Positions 1 to 5,362 of a DNA stretch of 5,362 nucleotides are shown here, piece by piece (position 1 is the stretch's first letter; each line of letters begins with the position of its first letter). This DNA comes from Mogibacterium sp. (GTDB taxonomy: Bacteria; Bacillota; Clostridia; Peptostreptococcales; Anaerovoracaceae), in the NCBI GenBank assembly GCA_017434685.1, contig JAFREV010000079.1, positions 1-5,362 of the forward strand. Direction: 5' to 3'. Made by a program: the position numbers and the translations under genes. The notes under the pieces were generated by a model that was not told the origin of the DNA, made no database searches, and saw nothing but the letters and a program-made list of their open reading frames with translations.

Positions 1-183
1 CTCAAAGCCGAAAACATTGCACTTCAGAAACAGCAAAAAGAACTTGAGGAAGAAAGGGACAGACTCAGAGAGGAAGTAGAGAATTCCGGTAACAGAGAGT
101 ATGTTCAGGAACAAGCCAGAAAGCAGCTCAGACTTCTCAATCCGGGAGAACTGATTTTCACATTCGAGGACGAGGAAGAGTGA
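1..183 (+). CDS. divIC: Septum formation initiator family protein (DivIC/FtsB-like), 3' end only
   Basis: The last 60 codons of a gene that begins upstream of the window; reading frame 1 is open from base 1 to the TGA at 181-183. The visible part starts with a heptad-like, charged coiled coil (LKAENIALQKQQKELEEERD) and continues into NREYVQEQARKQLRLLNPGE, then a short acidic end. The pattern 'ARKxLxLxxPGE' after a coiled coil is characteristic of the DivIC/FtsB family. These small bitopic membrane proteins form a complex with FtsL and DivIB/FtsQ at the division septum and help activate septal peptidoglycan synthesis. The N-terminal cytoplasmic part and the membrane helix lie outside the window. 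The stop overlaps the next start (TGATG), so the gene is probably co-translated with rnmV. The family is clear; choosing DivIC over FtsB or FtsL is convention for Gram-positives. Confidence 0.85.
   Translation, partial: LKAENIALQKQQKELEEERDRLREEVENSGNREYVQEQARKQLRLLNPGELIFTFEDEEE
172..176 (+). promoter_or_regulatory. Ribosome binding site choosing the rnmV start
   Basis: GAGGA at 172-176 lies six bases before the ATG at 183, a normal spacing. A GTG at 180 in the same frame would have only three bases between it and this site, so ATG 183 is the better start. The site lies within the last codons of the upstream division gene. Confidence 0.6.
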
Positions 184-761
184 TGGAAAAACTTAAACTC
201 AGTCGAGCTGTAGTCGTTGAGGGCAGAGACGATGTGCGAGCGGTGGGAGAAGCCTGCGATGCACTGATAATTCCGACTCACGGCTATGGCATCTCAAAGG
301 AAACATGGCAGATTATTGAGAAAGCGCATAAGGAAAAAGGCCTTATTATACTCACAGATCCGGATCATGCAGGATCCGAGATACGAAGGAAGCTGAGCGA
401 GAAATTACCGGATTCCGTCCAGGCACATATAGATCGGGGAGATGCTACCGACGGCACGGATATAGGTGTAGAAAATGCCGGCCCGGAAATAATTGCAGAG
501 GCAATACTCAAGGCACTCGAACTGGCCGGGCGCATTTCCGAGAACGGCGAAGAAGCCTCTTCAGAATGCATTAAGTACGCTGATATGGGCGACTTAAACG
601 AACTCGGTCTCGCCGGTGCGGGAGGAGCTTCAGAGAAGAGGGCGAAGATCTGCAAAGAACTCGGAATAGGCTATTGCAATGCGTCTTCATTGATAAAGAA
701 ACTTAAAGGATTCGGAATAGACATAGATGAGCTCAAAAAAGCAGTCGAAAAATGCAAATAG
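183..761 (+). CDS. rnmV: Ribonuclease M5 (5S rRNA maturation endonuclease)
   Basis: A 192-residue protein with an N-terminal Toprim domain. The conserved acidic motif VVVEGRDD is at residues 10-17 (catalytic Glu13) and the DxD metal-binding motif LTDPDHAG at 57-64 (Asp59, Asp61). GVENA at 95-99 and the C-terminal region (about 135-190, LGLAGAGGASEKR then LGIGYCNASSLIKKL) match the RNase M5-specific C-terminal domain thought to contact 5S rRNA. In Bacillus, RNase M5 cuts both strands of the 5S precursor helix and needs ribosomal protein L18. The length is typical for the family (about 180-190 residues). The start overlaps the upstream stop as TGATG, and the last 35 bases overlap rsmA in another frame; rnmV next to rsmA is a common Bacillota arrangement. 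A GTG three bases upstream would add one residue. Nothing looks damaged. Confidence 0.95.
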   Translation: MEKLKLSRAVVVEGRDDVRAVGEACDALIIPTHGYGISKETWQIIEKAHKEKGLIILTDPDHAGSEIRRKLSEKLPDSVQAHIDRGDATDGTDIGVENAGPEIIAEAILKALELAGRISENGEEASSECIKYADMGDLNELGLAGAGGASEKRAKICKELGIGYCNASSLIKKLKGFGIDIDELKKAVEKCK

Positions 762-1611
762 GAAACACCACGGAAAGGCTCCGCACGGATACGGCGGCAT
801 CAGACCGGCCAAAGGACTCGGCCAGAATTTCCTTATTGACGAAGGCGTTATCGAGGAGATAGCAGAAGGCTCGGGAGCCGCAGAGGATGCTCTTGTAATA
901 GAGATAGGTCCGGGCGCAGGTGCATTGACAATCCCACTGGCTGAAAGGTCAGGATATCTTGCAGCCATTGAAATCGATGAAAATCTTATAGAGCCTCTTC
1001 GTGTTAAAACTTTCGGAATGGACAATGTCGAGATTATACACGCGGATATACTTGCGGTAAATCTTGATGAATTGATAGAAAGCAGGCTTTCCGAGTATGG
1101 GCTGAAAAACGTTAGGGTTGTTGGGAATCTCCCGTACTATATCACCACCCCTATAATAATGAAACTCCTCGAGACCGCACATGGCATCGACAGTATTACG
1201 GTCATGATGCAAAAGGAGGTCGGGGACAGAATCGCCGCGGAACCGGGAACACGGGCTGCAGGAGCAATCACTTATCCGGTTTATTATCACGCGAGTGTCA
1301 GGAAAATCGCGGATGTACCGAGGGAGTGTTTCTATCCGGCGCCTAAGGTGGACTCGGTGGTGCTGAGACTGGATATACGCGAGAAACCGGCAGCGGAGAC
1401 CAAGAATACAGACCTTATGTTCAAATGTGTCAAAGCAGGATTTTCGCAAAGGAGAAAAACCCTTCTCAACTCACTTTCGGCAATGGAGGGTATGGACAAA
1501 GAGACAATAAACTCGGCTCTTGAGAGGGCCGGAATAGACCAAAGCAGGAGAGCGGAAACGCTCACTCTTACTGAATTCGCAAAAATTGCAGATATTTTGC
1601 AGGAGGCATAA
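727..1611 (+). CDS. rsmA: 16S rRNA (adenine1518-N6/adenine1519-N6)-dimethyltransferase
   Basis: A 294-residue KsgA/RsmA enzyme. It uses S-adenosylmethionine to dimethylate two adjacent adenines in the 3' terminal loop of 16S rRNA, a late step in small-subunit assembly; loss of the activity gives kasugamycin resistance. Visible motifs are GLGQNFLID at 30-38, SAM-binding motif I EIGPGAGAL at 59-67, the acidic SAM-ribose residue in IEIDENL (81-87), ADIL at 106-109, the catalytic NLPYYITTP at 134-142, MMQKEVGDRI at 160-169, CFYPAPKVDSVV at 201-212 and FSQRRKTLLNSL at 239-250. The start is forced: an in-frame TAG at 724-726 directly precedes ATG 727 and no other ATG occurs before the conserved core. 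This gives a basic, Lys/Ser/His-rich N-terminal tail of about 28 residues encoded partly inside rnmV. The Shine-Dalgarno is weak (GGAATAG at 714-720), so translation is probably coupled to rnmV. Confidence 0.96.
   Translation: MSSKKQSKNANRKHHGKAPHGYGGIRPAKGLGQNFLIDEGVIEEIAEGSGAAEDALVIEIGPGAGALTIPLAERSGYLAAIEIDENLIEPLRVKTFGMDNVEIIHADILAVNLDELIESRLSEYGLKNVRVVGNLPYYITTPIIMKLLETAHGIDSITVMMQKEVGDRIAAEPGTRAAGAITYPVYYHASVRKIADVPRECFYPAPKVDSVVLRLDIREKPAAETKNTDLMFKCVKAGFSQRRKTLLNSLSAMEGMDKETINSALERAGIDQSRRAETLTLTEFAKIADILQEA
1601..1606 (+). promoter_or_regulatory. Strong ribosome binding site setting a TTG start
   Basis: A perfect AGGAGG lies seven bases before the TTG at 1614 and within the last codons of rsmA. 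The first ATG in the following frame is codon 52, inside the first membrane helix, so the TTG is well supported as the start. Confidence 0.85.
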
Positions 1612-1613
1612 TC

Positions 1614-3713
1614 TTGCAGAGCAAATCGAAGGGGCTGCTTGCTTCAGTGGCTGCATTTTTCAAAGCCATATGGACGGGCATCCGAAACATCTTTCTTAAA
1701 ATATTCCCGAGAAGAGAAGCCAAATACTTCGACGCCGACCGTCATGAACTCAAGTATATTCTGTTCATGGCAGCCACGGCTTTGGTATTAAATCTTTTCA
1801 TGGAATCATTTGCAAGGCTTACCACAAGTCCGATTGAGGGTATTCACTGGGCACTGACAAACCCGTTGGTTTTCTTATACAACTCGCTGATTATATTCGC
1901 CACGCTGACCGTCGCTCTTATATTCAAGAGGCGAAGGTTTGCACTGTTCATAATAGCATTGTTTTGGATATTCCTCGGAACAGCAAACGGTTTGATTCTG
2001 ACGACGAGAATGACTCCGTTTACACTGTATGATCTGAACAACTTTGCAGACGGACTGACGATAGCGACCACATATTATTCAGCCTGGCAGCTTGCACTGG
2101 GCGGCGTCGGAATCGTCATTCTGCTGCTGGTCATAATACTGATTTTTGTCAGAAGTGAGAAATGGAAAAACATCAGCTACAAGAAAAGCCTGGCTGCAAT
2201 TGTGCTCAGTGTGGCAATGGCGATTGGGACATCTGCGCTGGCACTCAATACGGGGCTTATAGGAACTTTCTTCGGAAACCTCAACTATGCTTACAGGGAC
2301 TACGGGCTGGCGTATTGCTTTATCATGACGTCGGCAAATGCGGGCATCTCGAAACCGAGAGGATATTCTGAAGAGATGATTGCAGACATACTTGAGAAAA
2401 AGACGAAGAGAGGGCTCAAAACGGAACTCAAGCAGAAAAACGACAGCAAGGAGCATCCTAACATCATAGTTCTGCAGCTCGAATCGTTTACCGTTGCCGA
2501 AGATTACTCAAACATAGAGGTCTCAAAGGATCCGACCCCGGTATTCAATAAACTGTACAAGGAATACAGCTCCGGCAGTTTCGAGGTGCCGGCCTGCGGT
2601 GCGGGAACGGCCAATACCGAGTTTGAAGTTCTGACCGGCATAAGTGCGAAATTCTTCGGACCGGGCGAATATCCGTACAAAGGCAAATTGAGAAAAGAGA
2701 CTTTGGAAAACATGGCATACATAGCGAAGGCACACGGCTATAGGACGAGTGCACTTCACAATCACAGAGCTCTCTTCTACAACAGAAACGAAGTATATAA
2801 GAATCTCGGATTCGACACTTTCACATCAGTCGAGTATATGAACAATGTGTCATTTACGCCGACGAACTGGTGCAAGGACACGGTTCTGACAGATGAGATC
2901 ATGGACATTATGAGTGAGAGCGAAGAAAGAGATTTCATGCATGTAATCTCAGTTGAAGGCCACGGTGCATATCCGACGGAAAAGGTTTTCAAGAACCCTT
3001 ATACGGAAGTCAGTGCGGATGATGAGGAGACGAAATTCAAGTACGAGTATTATCTGAACGAGTGCCACGAGATGGATAAGTTCACGGGAGAACTCATTGA
3101 GCGTATAGAGGAATCGGGTGAGCCGACCGTAATGATAATCTACGGAGACCATATTCCTGCCCTCGATGTAAAAGAGGAAAATTATAAACAGAAAGACCTC
3201 TACACAACGAGGTACGTCATCTGGGACAACATAGGATTAAAGAAAAAGGATAAGAACCTGCATTCTTACCAGTGTGGCTCGGAACTTCTGAAAGCGGCAG
3301 GTCTTAGGAACGAAGGCATAATCTTTGATTATCAGCAGTCGAACAAGCCGAAGTCACCGGGATATCTCGATGATATGGAAGCTTTGGCATACGATATGCT
3401 TTACGGCAAACAATATGCTTACGGCGGAAAACAGCCATACGAACCGAGCGATATGAAGATGGGGCACAAAGTGATTTCCATCAAGGACATAATGAAGATA
3501 GGAAACAAGTACTATATTAGAGGAGACAACTTTACAGAGAGATCGATAATAAGCTTGGACGGAAAACAATTGCCGACGACCTACCTCTCTCCGACGCTGC
3601 TCGCACTCGGCCAAGAGGTCGATCCTGAAGATGTCGGTAAGCTCAGCGTCAGTCAGGTAGATAAATCAGAGGAGGAAATCCTCACGACCGTCGGAGCCAA
3701 CGAAGAGCTCTAA
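1614..3713 (+). CDS. LtaS-family membrane sulfatase: lipoteichoic acid synthase-like phosphoglycerol transferase
   Basis: A 699-residue protein. An N-terminal basic amphipathic segment is followed by five predicted membrane helices at about 46-64, 84-104, 107-129, 158-179 and 191-212, then an extracellular alkaline phosphatase/sulfatase-fold domain from about 280 to 575. This is the layout of LtaS, which transfers glycerol phosphate from phosphatidylglycerol to a growing lipoteichoic acid chain outside the membrane. Likely metal and active-site residues, by analogy with LtaS, are Glu290 (VLQLESF), nucleophile Thr332 (GAGTANTEFEVLTG), His382/His384 with Arg391 (HNHRALFYNRNEVY), His450 (VEGHGAYP) and Asp512-His513 (YGDHIPAL). 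A C-terminal region beyond LtaS (about 617-680) looks like a small beta-sandwich module. The gene starts two bases after rsmA ends and finishes with tandem stops (TAATAG). Family membership is firm; the exact polymer made (LTA or another glycerolphosphate decoration) is not shown by the sequence, so no symbol is assigned. Confidence 0.9.
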   Translation: MQSKSKGLLASVAAFFKAIWTGIRNIFLKIFPRREAKYFDADRHELKYILFMAATALVLNLFMESFARLTTSPIEGIHWALTNPLVFLYNSLIIFATLTVALIFKRRRFALFIIALFWIFLGTANGLILTTRMTPFTLYDLNNFADGLTIATTYYSAWQLALGGVGIVILLLVIILIFVRSEKWKNISYKKSLAAIVLSVAMAIGTSALALNTGLIGTFFGNLNYAYRDYGLAYCFIMTSANAGISKPRGYSEEMIADILEKKTKRGLKTELKQKNDSKEHPNIIVLQLESFTVAEDYSNIEVSKDPTPVFNKLYKEYSSGSFEVPACGAGTANTEFEVLTGISAKFFGPGEYPYKGKLRKETLENMAYIAKAHGYRTSALHNHRALFYNRNEVYKNLGFDTFTSVEYMNNVSFTPTNWCKDTVLTDEIMDIMSESEERDFMHVISVEGHGAYPTEKVFKNPYTEVSADDEETKFKYEYYLNECHEMDKFTGELIERIEESGEPTVMIIYGDHIPALDVKEENYKQKDLYTTRYVIWDNIGLKKKDKNLHSYQCGSELLKAAGLRNEGIIFDYQQSNKPKSPGYLDDMEALAYDMLYGKQYAYGGKQPYEPSDMKMGHKVISIKDIMKIGNKYYIRGDNFTERSIISLDGKQLPTTYLSPTLLALGQEVDPEDVGKLSVSQVDKSEEEILTTVGANEEL

Positions 3714-3739
3714 TAGAGCGCGCAAAGACACAACGCTCG
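3714..3739 (+). repeat. Decayed or solo end of the palindromic repeat found after rho
   Basis: Begins with TA of the second stop of the LtaS-like gene and reads TAGAGCG, then 12 bases, then ACGCTCG. The element after rho starts TAGAGCG, then 8 bases, then ACGCTCG (5094-5115). With a small gap the inner parts also match (AAGACACAACGC here, AAGGACTAACGC there). No matching right end was found before the rho start, so this is a remnant or a shared terminator-like motif. It can form a GAGCG/CGCTC hairpin (3716-3720 with 3734-3738). An alternative hairpin, GCTCT-AAT-AGAGC (3707-3719), spans the stop codons. No T-run follows, so it is not a standard intrinsic terminator. Confidence 0.45.
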
Positions 3740-3787
3740 CTGTGCTCCGTCATAGGGAATAGCATACTCATTTTGCCATATTTAATA

Positions 3788-3795
3788 AAGGGGGG
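3788..3795 (+). promoter_or_regulatory. Ribosome binding site of rho
   Basis: AAGGGGGG ends five bases before ATG 3801, a G-rich variant of the Shine-Dalgarno sequence. An in-frame TAA at 3786-3788 blocks any longer rho reading frame, so the start is fixed. The spacer before it (3714-3787) contains only weak -10-like sequences (CATACT at 3763, TTTAAT at 3781) with no convincing -35, so I do not call a rho promoter. Confidence 0.7.
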
Positions 3796-3800
3796 CTTTT

Positions 3801-5096
3801 ATGCCGGCTAAAAAGAAAAAAGAAGAAATAGAAGAAGTATTGGAAGAAGTGCTTGAAGAAGATGCTTCGGAAGAAGAAAAGAAAGAGGAAACTCCTGCTG
3901 AGGAGGTGACTGAGGAGGCTGCGACTGAAGAGGCGGCAGAAGCGGCAGAGGCCGAAGAGGATCTTTCGGTGCCGGCGGAGGAAAGGCCGGAGGTCGAAGG
4001 AATTCTCGAGATTGCAGATGACGGATTCGGTTTCCTCAGATTCGACAACTTCCTGACTTCGAGCAAGGATGTGTATGTTTCGCACAGCCAGATCAGGAGA
4101 TTCGGACTCAGGACAGGAGATAAGATACTCGGAATCTCCAGAAAGCCTAACAGCGGTGAGAAATTCGGGGCGCTTATCTATGTCAAGACGGTCAACGGCA
4201 TGGACCCGATGGAGGCCAAGCGTCGTCCGTATTTCGACAATCTGACGCCGGTTTTTCCCGATCAGAAAATAGTTCTTGAAAGTTCGAGCATTGATCTTTC
4301 GACCAGAGTCATGGACCTCGTCGCTCCTATAGGCCGAGGACAGAGAGGTCTCATCGTCGCTCAGCCTAAGGCGGGAAAGACGGTGCTTCTCAAGAAGATT
4401 GCGGCTTCGATCGAAGAGAAATATCCGGACATCGAACTCATCGTGCTCCTCGTGGATGAAAGACCGGAGGAAGTAACGGATATGAAGAGGAGCCTCCACC
4501 ACTCCGAGGTCATCTACTCGACCTTTGATGAGGAGACGAGGCATCATGTAAAGGTGGCACAGATGGTAATCGAGAGGGCCAAGAGGCTTGCCGAGTCGGG
4601 TAAGGATGTAATGATATTACTCGACTCCATCACCAGATTGGCGCGTGCATATAATATGGAAGTTCCTGCTTCGGGAAGAACGCTTTCGGGCGGTCTCGAC
4701 CCGGGTGCTCTGCACCCGCCGAAGAAATTCTTCGGTACAGCGCGGAACCTCGAAGAAGGCGGCAGTGTGACCATACTGGCCACCGCGCTGGTCGAGACCG
4801 GCTCCCGCATGGACGATGTGATCTATGAGGAGTTCAAGGGAACGGGCAACATGGAGCTGCACCTCGACAGGCAGCTCTCAGAGCGCCGCATCTTCCCGGC
4901 TATCGACCTGTACAAATCAGGAACGAGGCGCGAAGATCTGCTGCTCACACCTGAGGAATATCAGGTTATGTTCCTGCTGCGCCGTGCCATGAGTTCGGGC
5001 AGCGTGCTCGATGTGACTGAGGAAATCATAGAGAACCTCTCGAGCACCAAAAGCAATAAGGACTTCGTTGACTTCATGCTAAAGAAACTGAACTAG
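3801..5096 (+). CDS. rho: Transcription termination factor Rho, with acidic N-terminal tail
   Basis: A 431-residue hexameric RNA-dependent ATPase/helicase that ends transcription by threading nascent RNA. The OB-fold RNA-binding domain is intact (about 65-125), with GFGFLR at 75-80 and DVYVSHSQIRRF at 90-101. The motor domain follows: Walker A AQPKAGKT at 187-194, catalytic-Glu region VDERPEEVTDMKR at 218-230, Walker B VMILLDS at 270-276, Q-loop region SGGLDPGALHPPKKFFG at 296-312, R-loop GTGNMELHLDR at 347-357 and arginine-finger region SGTRRED at 373-379. The Met in VTDMKR corresponds to a position known for bicyclomycin resistance and is unchanged. Unusually, the helical Rho N-terminal domain is absent. 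Residues 8-61 are instead a low-complexity Glu/Ala tail (27 acidic residues in 54) after a KKKK patch. The stop TAG at 5094-5096 is shared with the left end of the palindromic element. Confidence 0.98.
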   Translation: MPAKKKKEEIEEVLEEVLEEDASEEEKKEETPAEEVTEEAATEEAAEAAEAEEDLSVPAEERPEVEGILEIADDGFGFLRFDNFLTSSKDVYVSHSQIRRFGLRTGDKILGISRKPNSGEKFGALIYVKTVNGMDPMEAKRRPYFDNLTPVFPDQKIVLESSSIDLSTRVMDLVAPIGRGQRGLIVAQPKAGKTVLLKKIAASIEEKYPDIELIVLLVDERPEEVTDMKRSLHHSEVIYSTFDEETRHHVKVAQMVIERAKRLAESGKDVMILLDSITRLARAYNMEVPASGRTLSGGLDPGALHPPKKFFGTARNLEEGGSVTILATALVETGSRMDDVIYEEFKGTGNMELHLDRQLSERRIFPAIDLYKSGTRREDLLLTPEEYQVMFLLRRAMSSGSVLDVTEEIIENLSSTKSNKDFVDFMLKKLN

Positions 5097-5148
5097 AGCG
5101 AAGGACTAACGCTCGTTTCGACGGTGGCTGGAATCGGACATTGCATCC
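5094..5148 (+). repeat. Left inverted arm of the palindromic element
   Basis: Pairs with 5250-5303 in inverted orientation with small gaps. The best-matching blocks are TAGAG (5094-5098), GAAGGAC (5100-5106), AACGC (5108-5112), TGGAATCG (5129-5136) and GCA-CC-like bases near 5143-5148. Its first three bases are the rho stop codon. Confidence 0.65.
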
Positions 5149-5249
5149 TGCCTGCACTCGGCAGTCGCGGGGCCGCGCTCATCTGAACTTTTTTCATACT
5201 TACAGAAGCTTCAGCTTCGCCGCGCCAGCCGCTCTGCTCTCGCTGCGCC

Positions 5250-5303
5250 GGTGCAGCTGTCACGATTCCACCACAAGTCTCAACTCGCGTTGTCCTTCCT
5301 CTA
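5250..5303 (-). repeat. Right inverted arm of the palindromic element
   Basis: Reverse-complement partner of 5094-5148. On the + strand the blocks are GGTGCAG (5250-5256), CGATTCCA (5263-5270), GCGTT (5287-5291), GTCCTTC (5292-5298) and CTCTA (5299-5303). Confidence 0.65.
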
Positions 5304-5333
5304 CAACCACTACTTTTGTAAGATAAATTGAAG

Positions 5334-5339
5334 TATAAT
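5334..5339 (+). promoter_or_regulatory. Possible -10 box for a gene beyond the window
   Basis: A perfect TATAAT in an abruptly AT-rich stretch right after the palindromic element. The hexamer 17 bases upstream (TACTTT, 5311-5316) is a poor -35 match, and there is no TG extension. This could be the promoter of the next gene or chance in AT-rich DNA. Nothing else is recognised between 5304 and 5362. Confidence 0.35.
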
Positions 5340-5362
5340 ATTGATATGGGAAAAATAGACTA

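Larger units (their letters stand above)
5094..5303. mobile_element. MITE-like palindromic element, TA-flanked, about 210 bp
   Basis: Both ends read TAGAG inward. The left end continues GAGCGAAGGACTAACGC (5096-5112). The reverse complement of the right end reads GAGGAAGGACAACGC (5287-5301), identical apart from two extra bases on the left. The symmetry continues inward: TGGAATCG at 5129-5136 pairs with CGATTCCA at 5263-5270, and CTGAA at 5183-5187 pairs with TTCAG at 5210-5214. Nearly the whole segment can therefore fold into one long imperfect hairpin with a T-rich apical loop (about 5188-5209). No transposase or credible protein lies inside. Inverted ends bounded by TA are what non-autonomous IS630/Tc1-mariner-type elements leave after insertion at TA, but copy number cannot be judged here. 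It could equally act as a 3'-end RNA structure for rho transcripts. The palindrome is seen in the sequence; its mobility is inferred. Confidence 0.6.

Noticed and set aside
949..1449. 166-codon - strand frame inside rsmA, and similar shadows inside the LtaS-like gene
   Set aside because: Each is fully covered by a gene with family motifs in the sense frame, and none shows a recognisable domain.
3714..3800. CRISPR, riboswitch or T-box leader before rho
   Set aside because: The spacer is only 87 bases, with no repeat-spacer pattern and no recognised conserved riboswitch core; the hairpins seen there fit the repeat end better.
3768..4547. 259-codon open frame on the - strand opposite rho
   Set aside because: It lies antisense to a firmly identified rho gene. 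Its Phe/Leu/Ser/Arg-rich product comes from the complement of the GA-rich acidic tail, and no domain or good start site is visible.
5166..5194. Intrinsic terminator: CGCG stem (5166-5177) with TTTTTT at 5189-5194
   Set aside because: The T-run is 11 bases past the hairpin, too far for a standard intrinsic terminator, and both parts are better explained as the inner arm and apical loop of the longer palindrome.
5141..5326. 61-codon + strand open frame after rho
   Set aside because: It lies mostly inside the palindromic element, has no ribosome binding site and is low-complexity (Ser/Thr/Arg). Similar predicted peptides may occur wherever the repeat occurs, but that would reflect the repeat and not a gene.
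5346..5362. Start of a next gene at ATG 5346 (MGKID...)
   Set aside because: No Shine-Dalgarno sequence precedes it and only five full codons are visible. The ATG falls about where transcription would start from the TATAAT box, so a coding call is not supported.

Overview
The window is a tightly packed run of housekeeping genes, all on the + strand. It suggests a Gram-positive, clostridia-like member of the Bacillota. The reasons are a ribonuclease M5 gene (typical of that phylum) directly after a DivIC/FtsB-type cell-division gene, an LtaS-type polyglycerolphosphate synthase, a strong AGGAGG ribosome binding site, and moderate GC content. A more precise placement (for example an Anaerovoracaceae-like lineage) would be a guess.

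Layout. 1-183: 3' end of a DivIC/FtsB septum-formation gene. 183-761: rnmV (RNase M5, 5S rRNA maturation), overlapping the previous stop by one base. 727-1611: rsmA/ksgA (16S rRNA dimethyltransferase), overlapping rnmV by 35 bases. 1614-3713: a five-helix membrane sulfatase-fold enzyme of the LtaS family, starting at TTG behind a perfect Shine-Dalgarno sequence. 3714-3800: a short spacer holding what looks like a decayed repeat end. 3801-5096: rho, the transcription termination factor, in which a very acidic tail replaces the usual N-terminal helical domain. 5094-5303: a nearly palindromic element of about 210 bp that begins inside the rho stop codon. 5304-5362: an AT-rich tail with a -10-like box, probably leading to the next gene.

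The first four genes look like one translationally coupled transcription unit. They link septation, rRNA maturation (5S trimming and 16S methylation) and envelope polymer synthesis. Rho has its own spacer and ribosome binding site, and may have its own promoter.

The most unusual structure is the 5094-5303 element. It has long imperfect inverted arms, is bounded by TA on both sides, and a related left end sits at 3714, right after the stop of the preceding gene. This fits a MITE-like (non-autonomous, IS630/Tc1-mariner-type) palindromic repeat family that sits at gene 3' ends. The inverted symmetry is read directly from the sequence; the mobile-element interpretation is inference.
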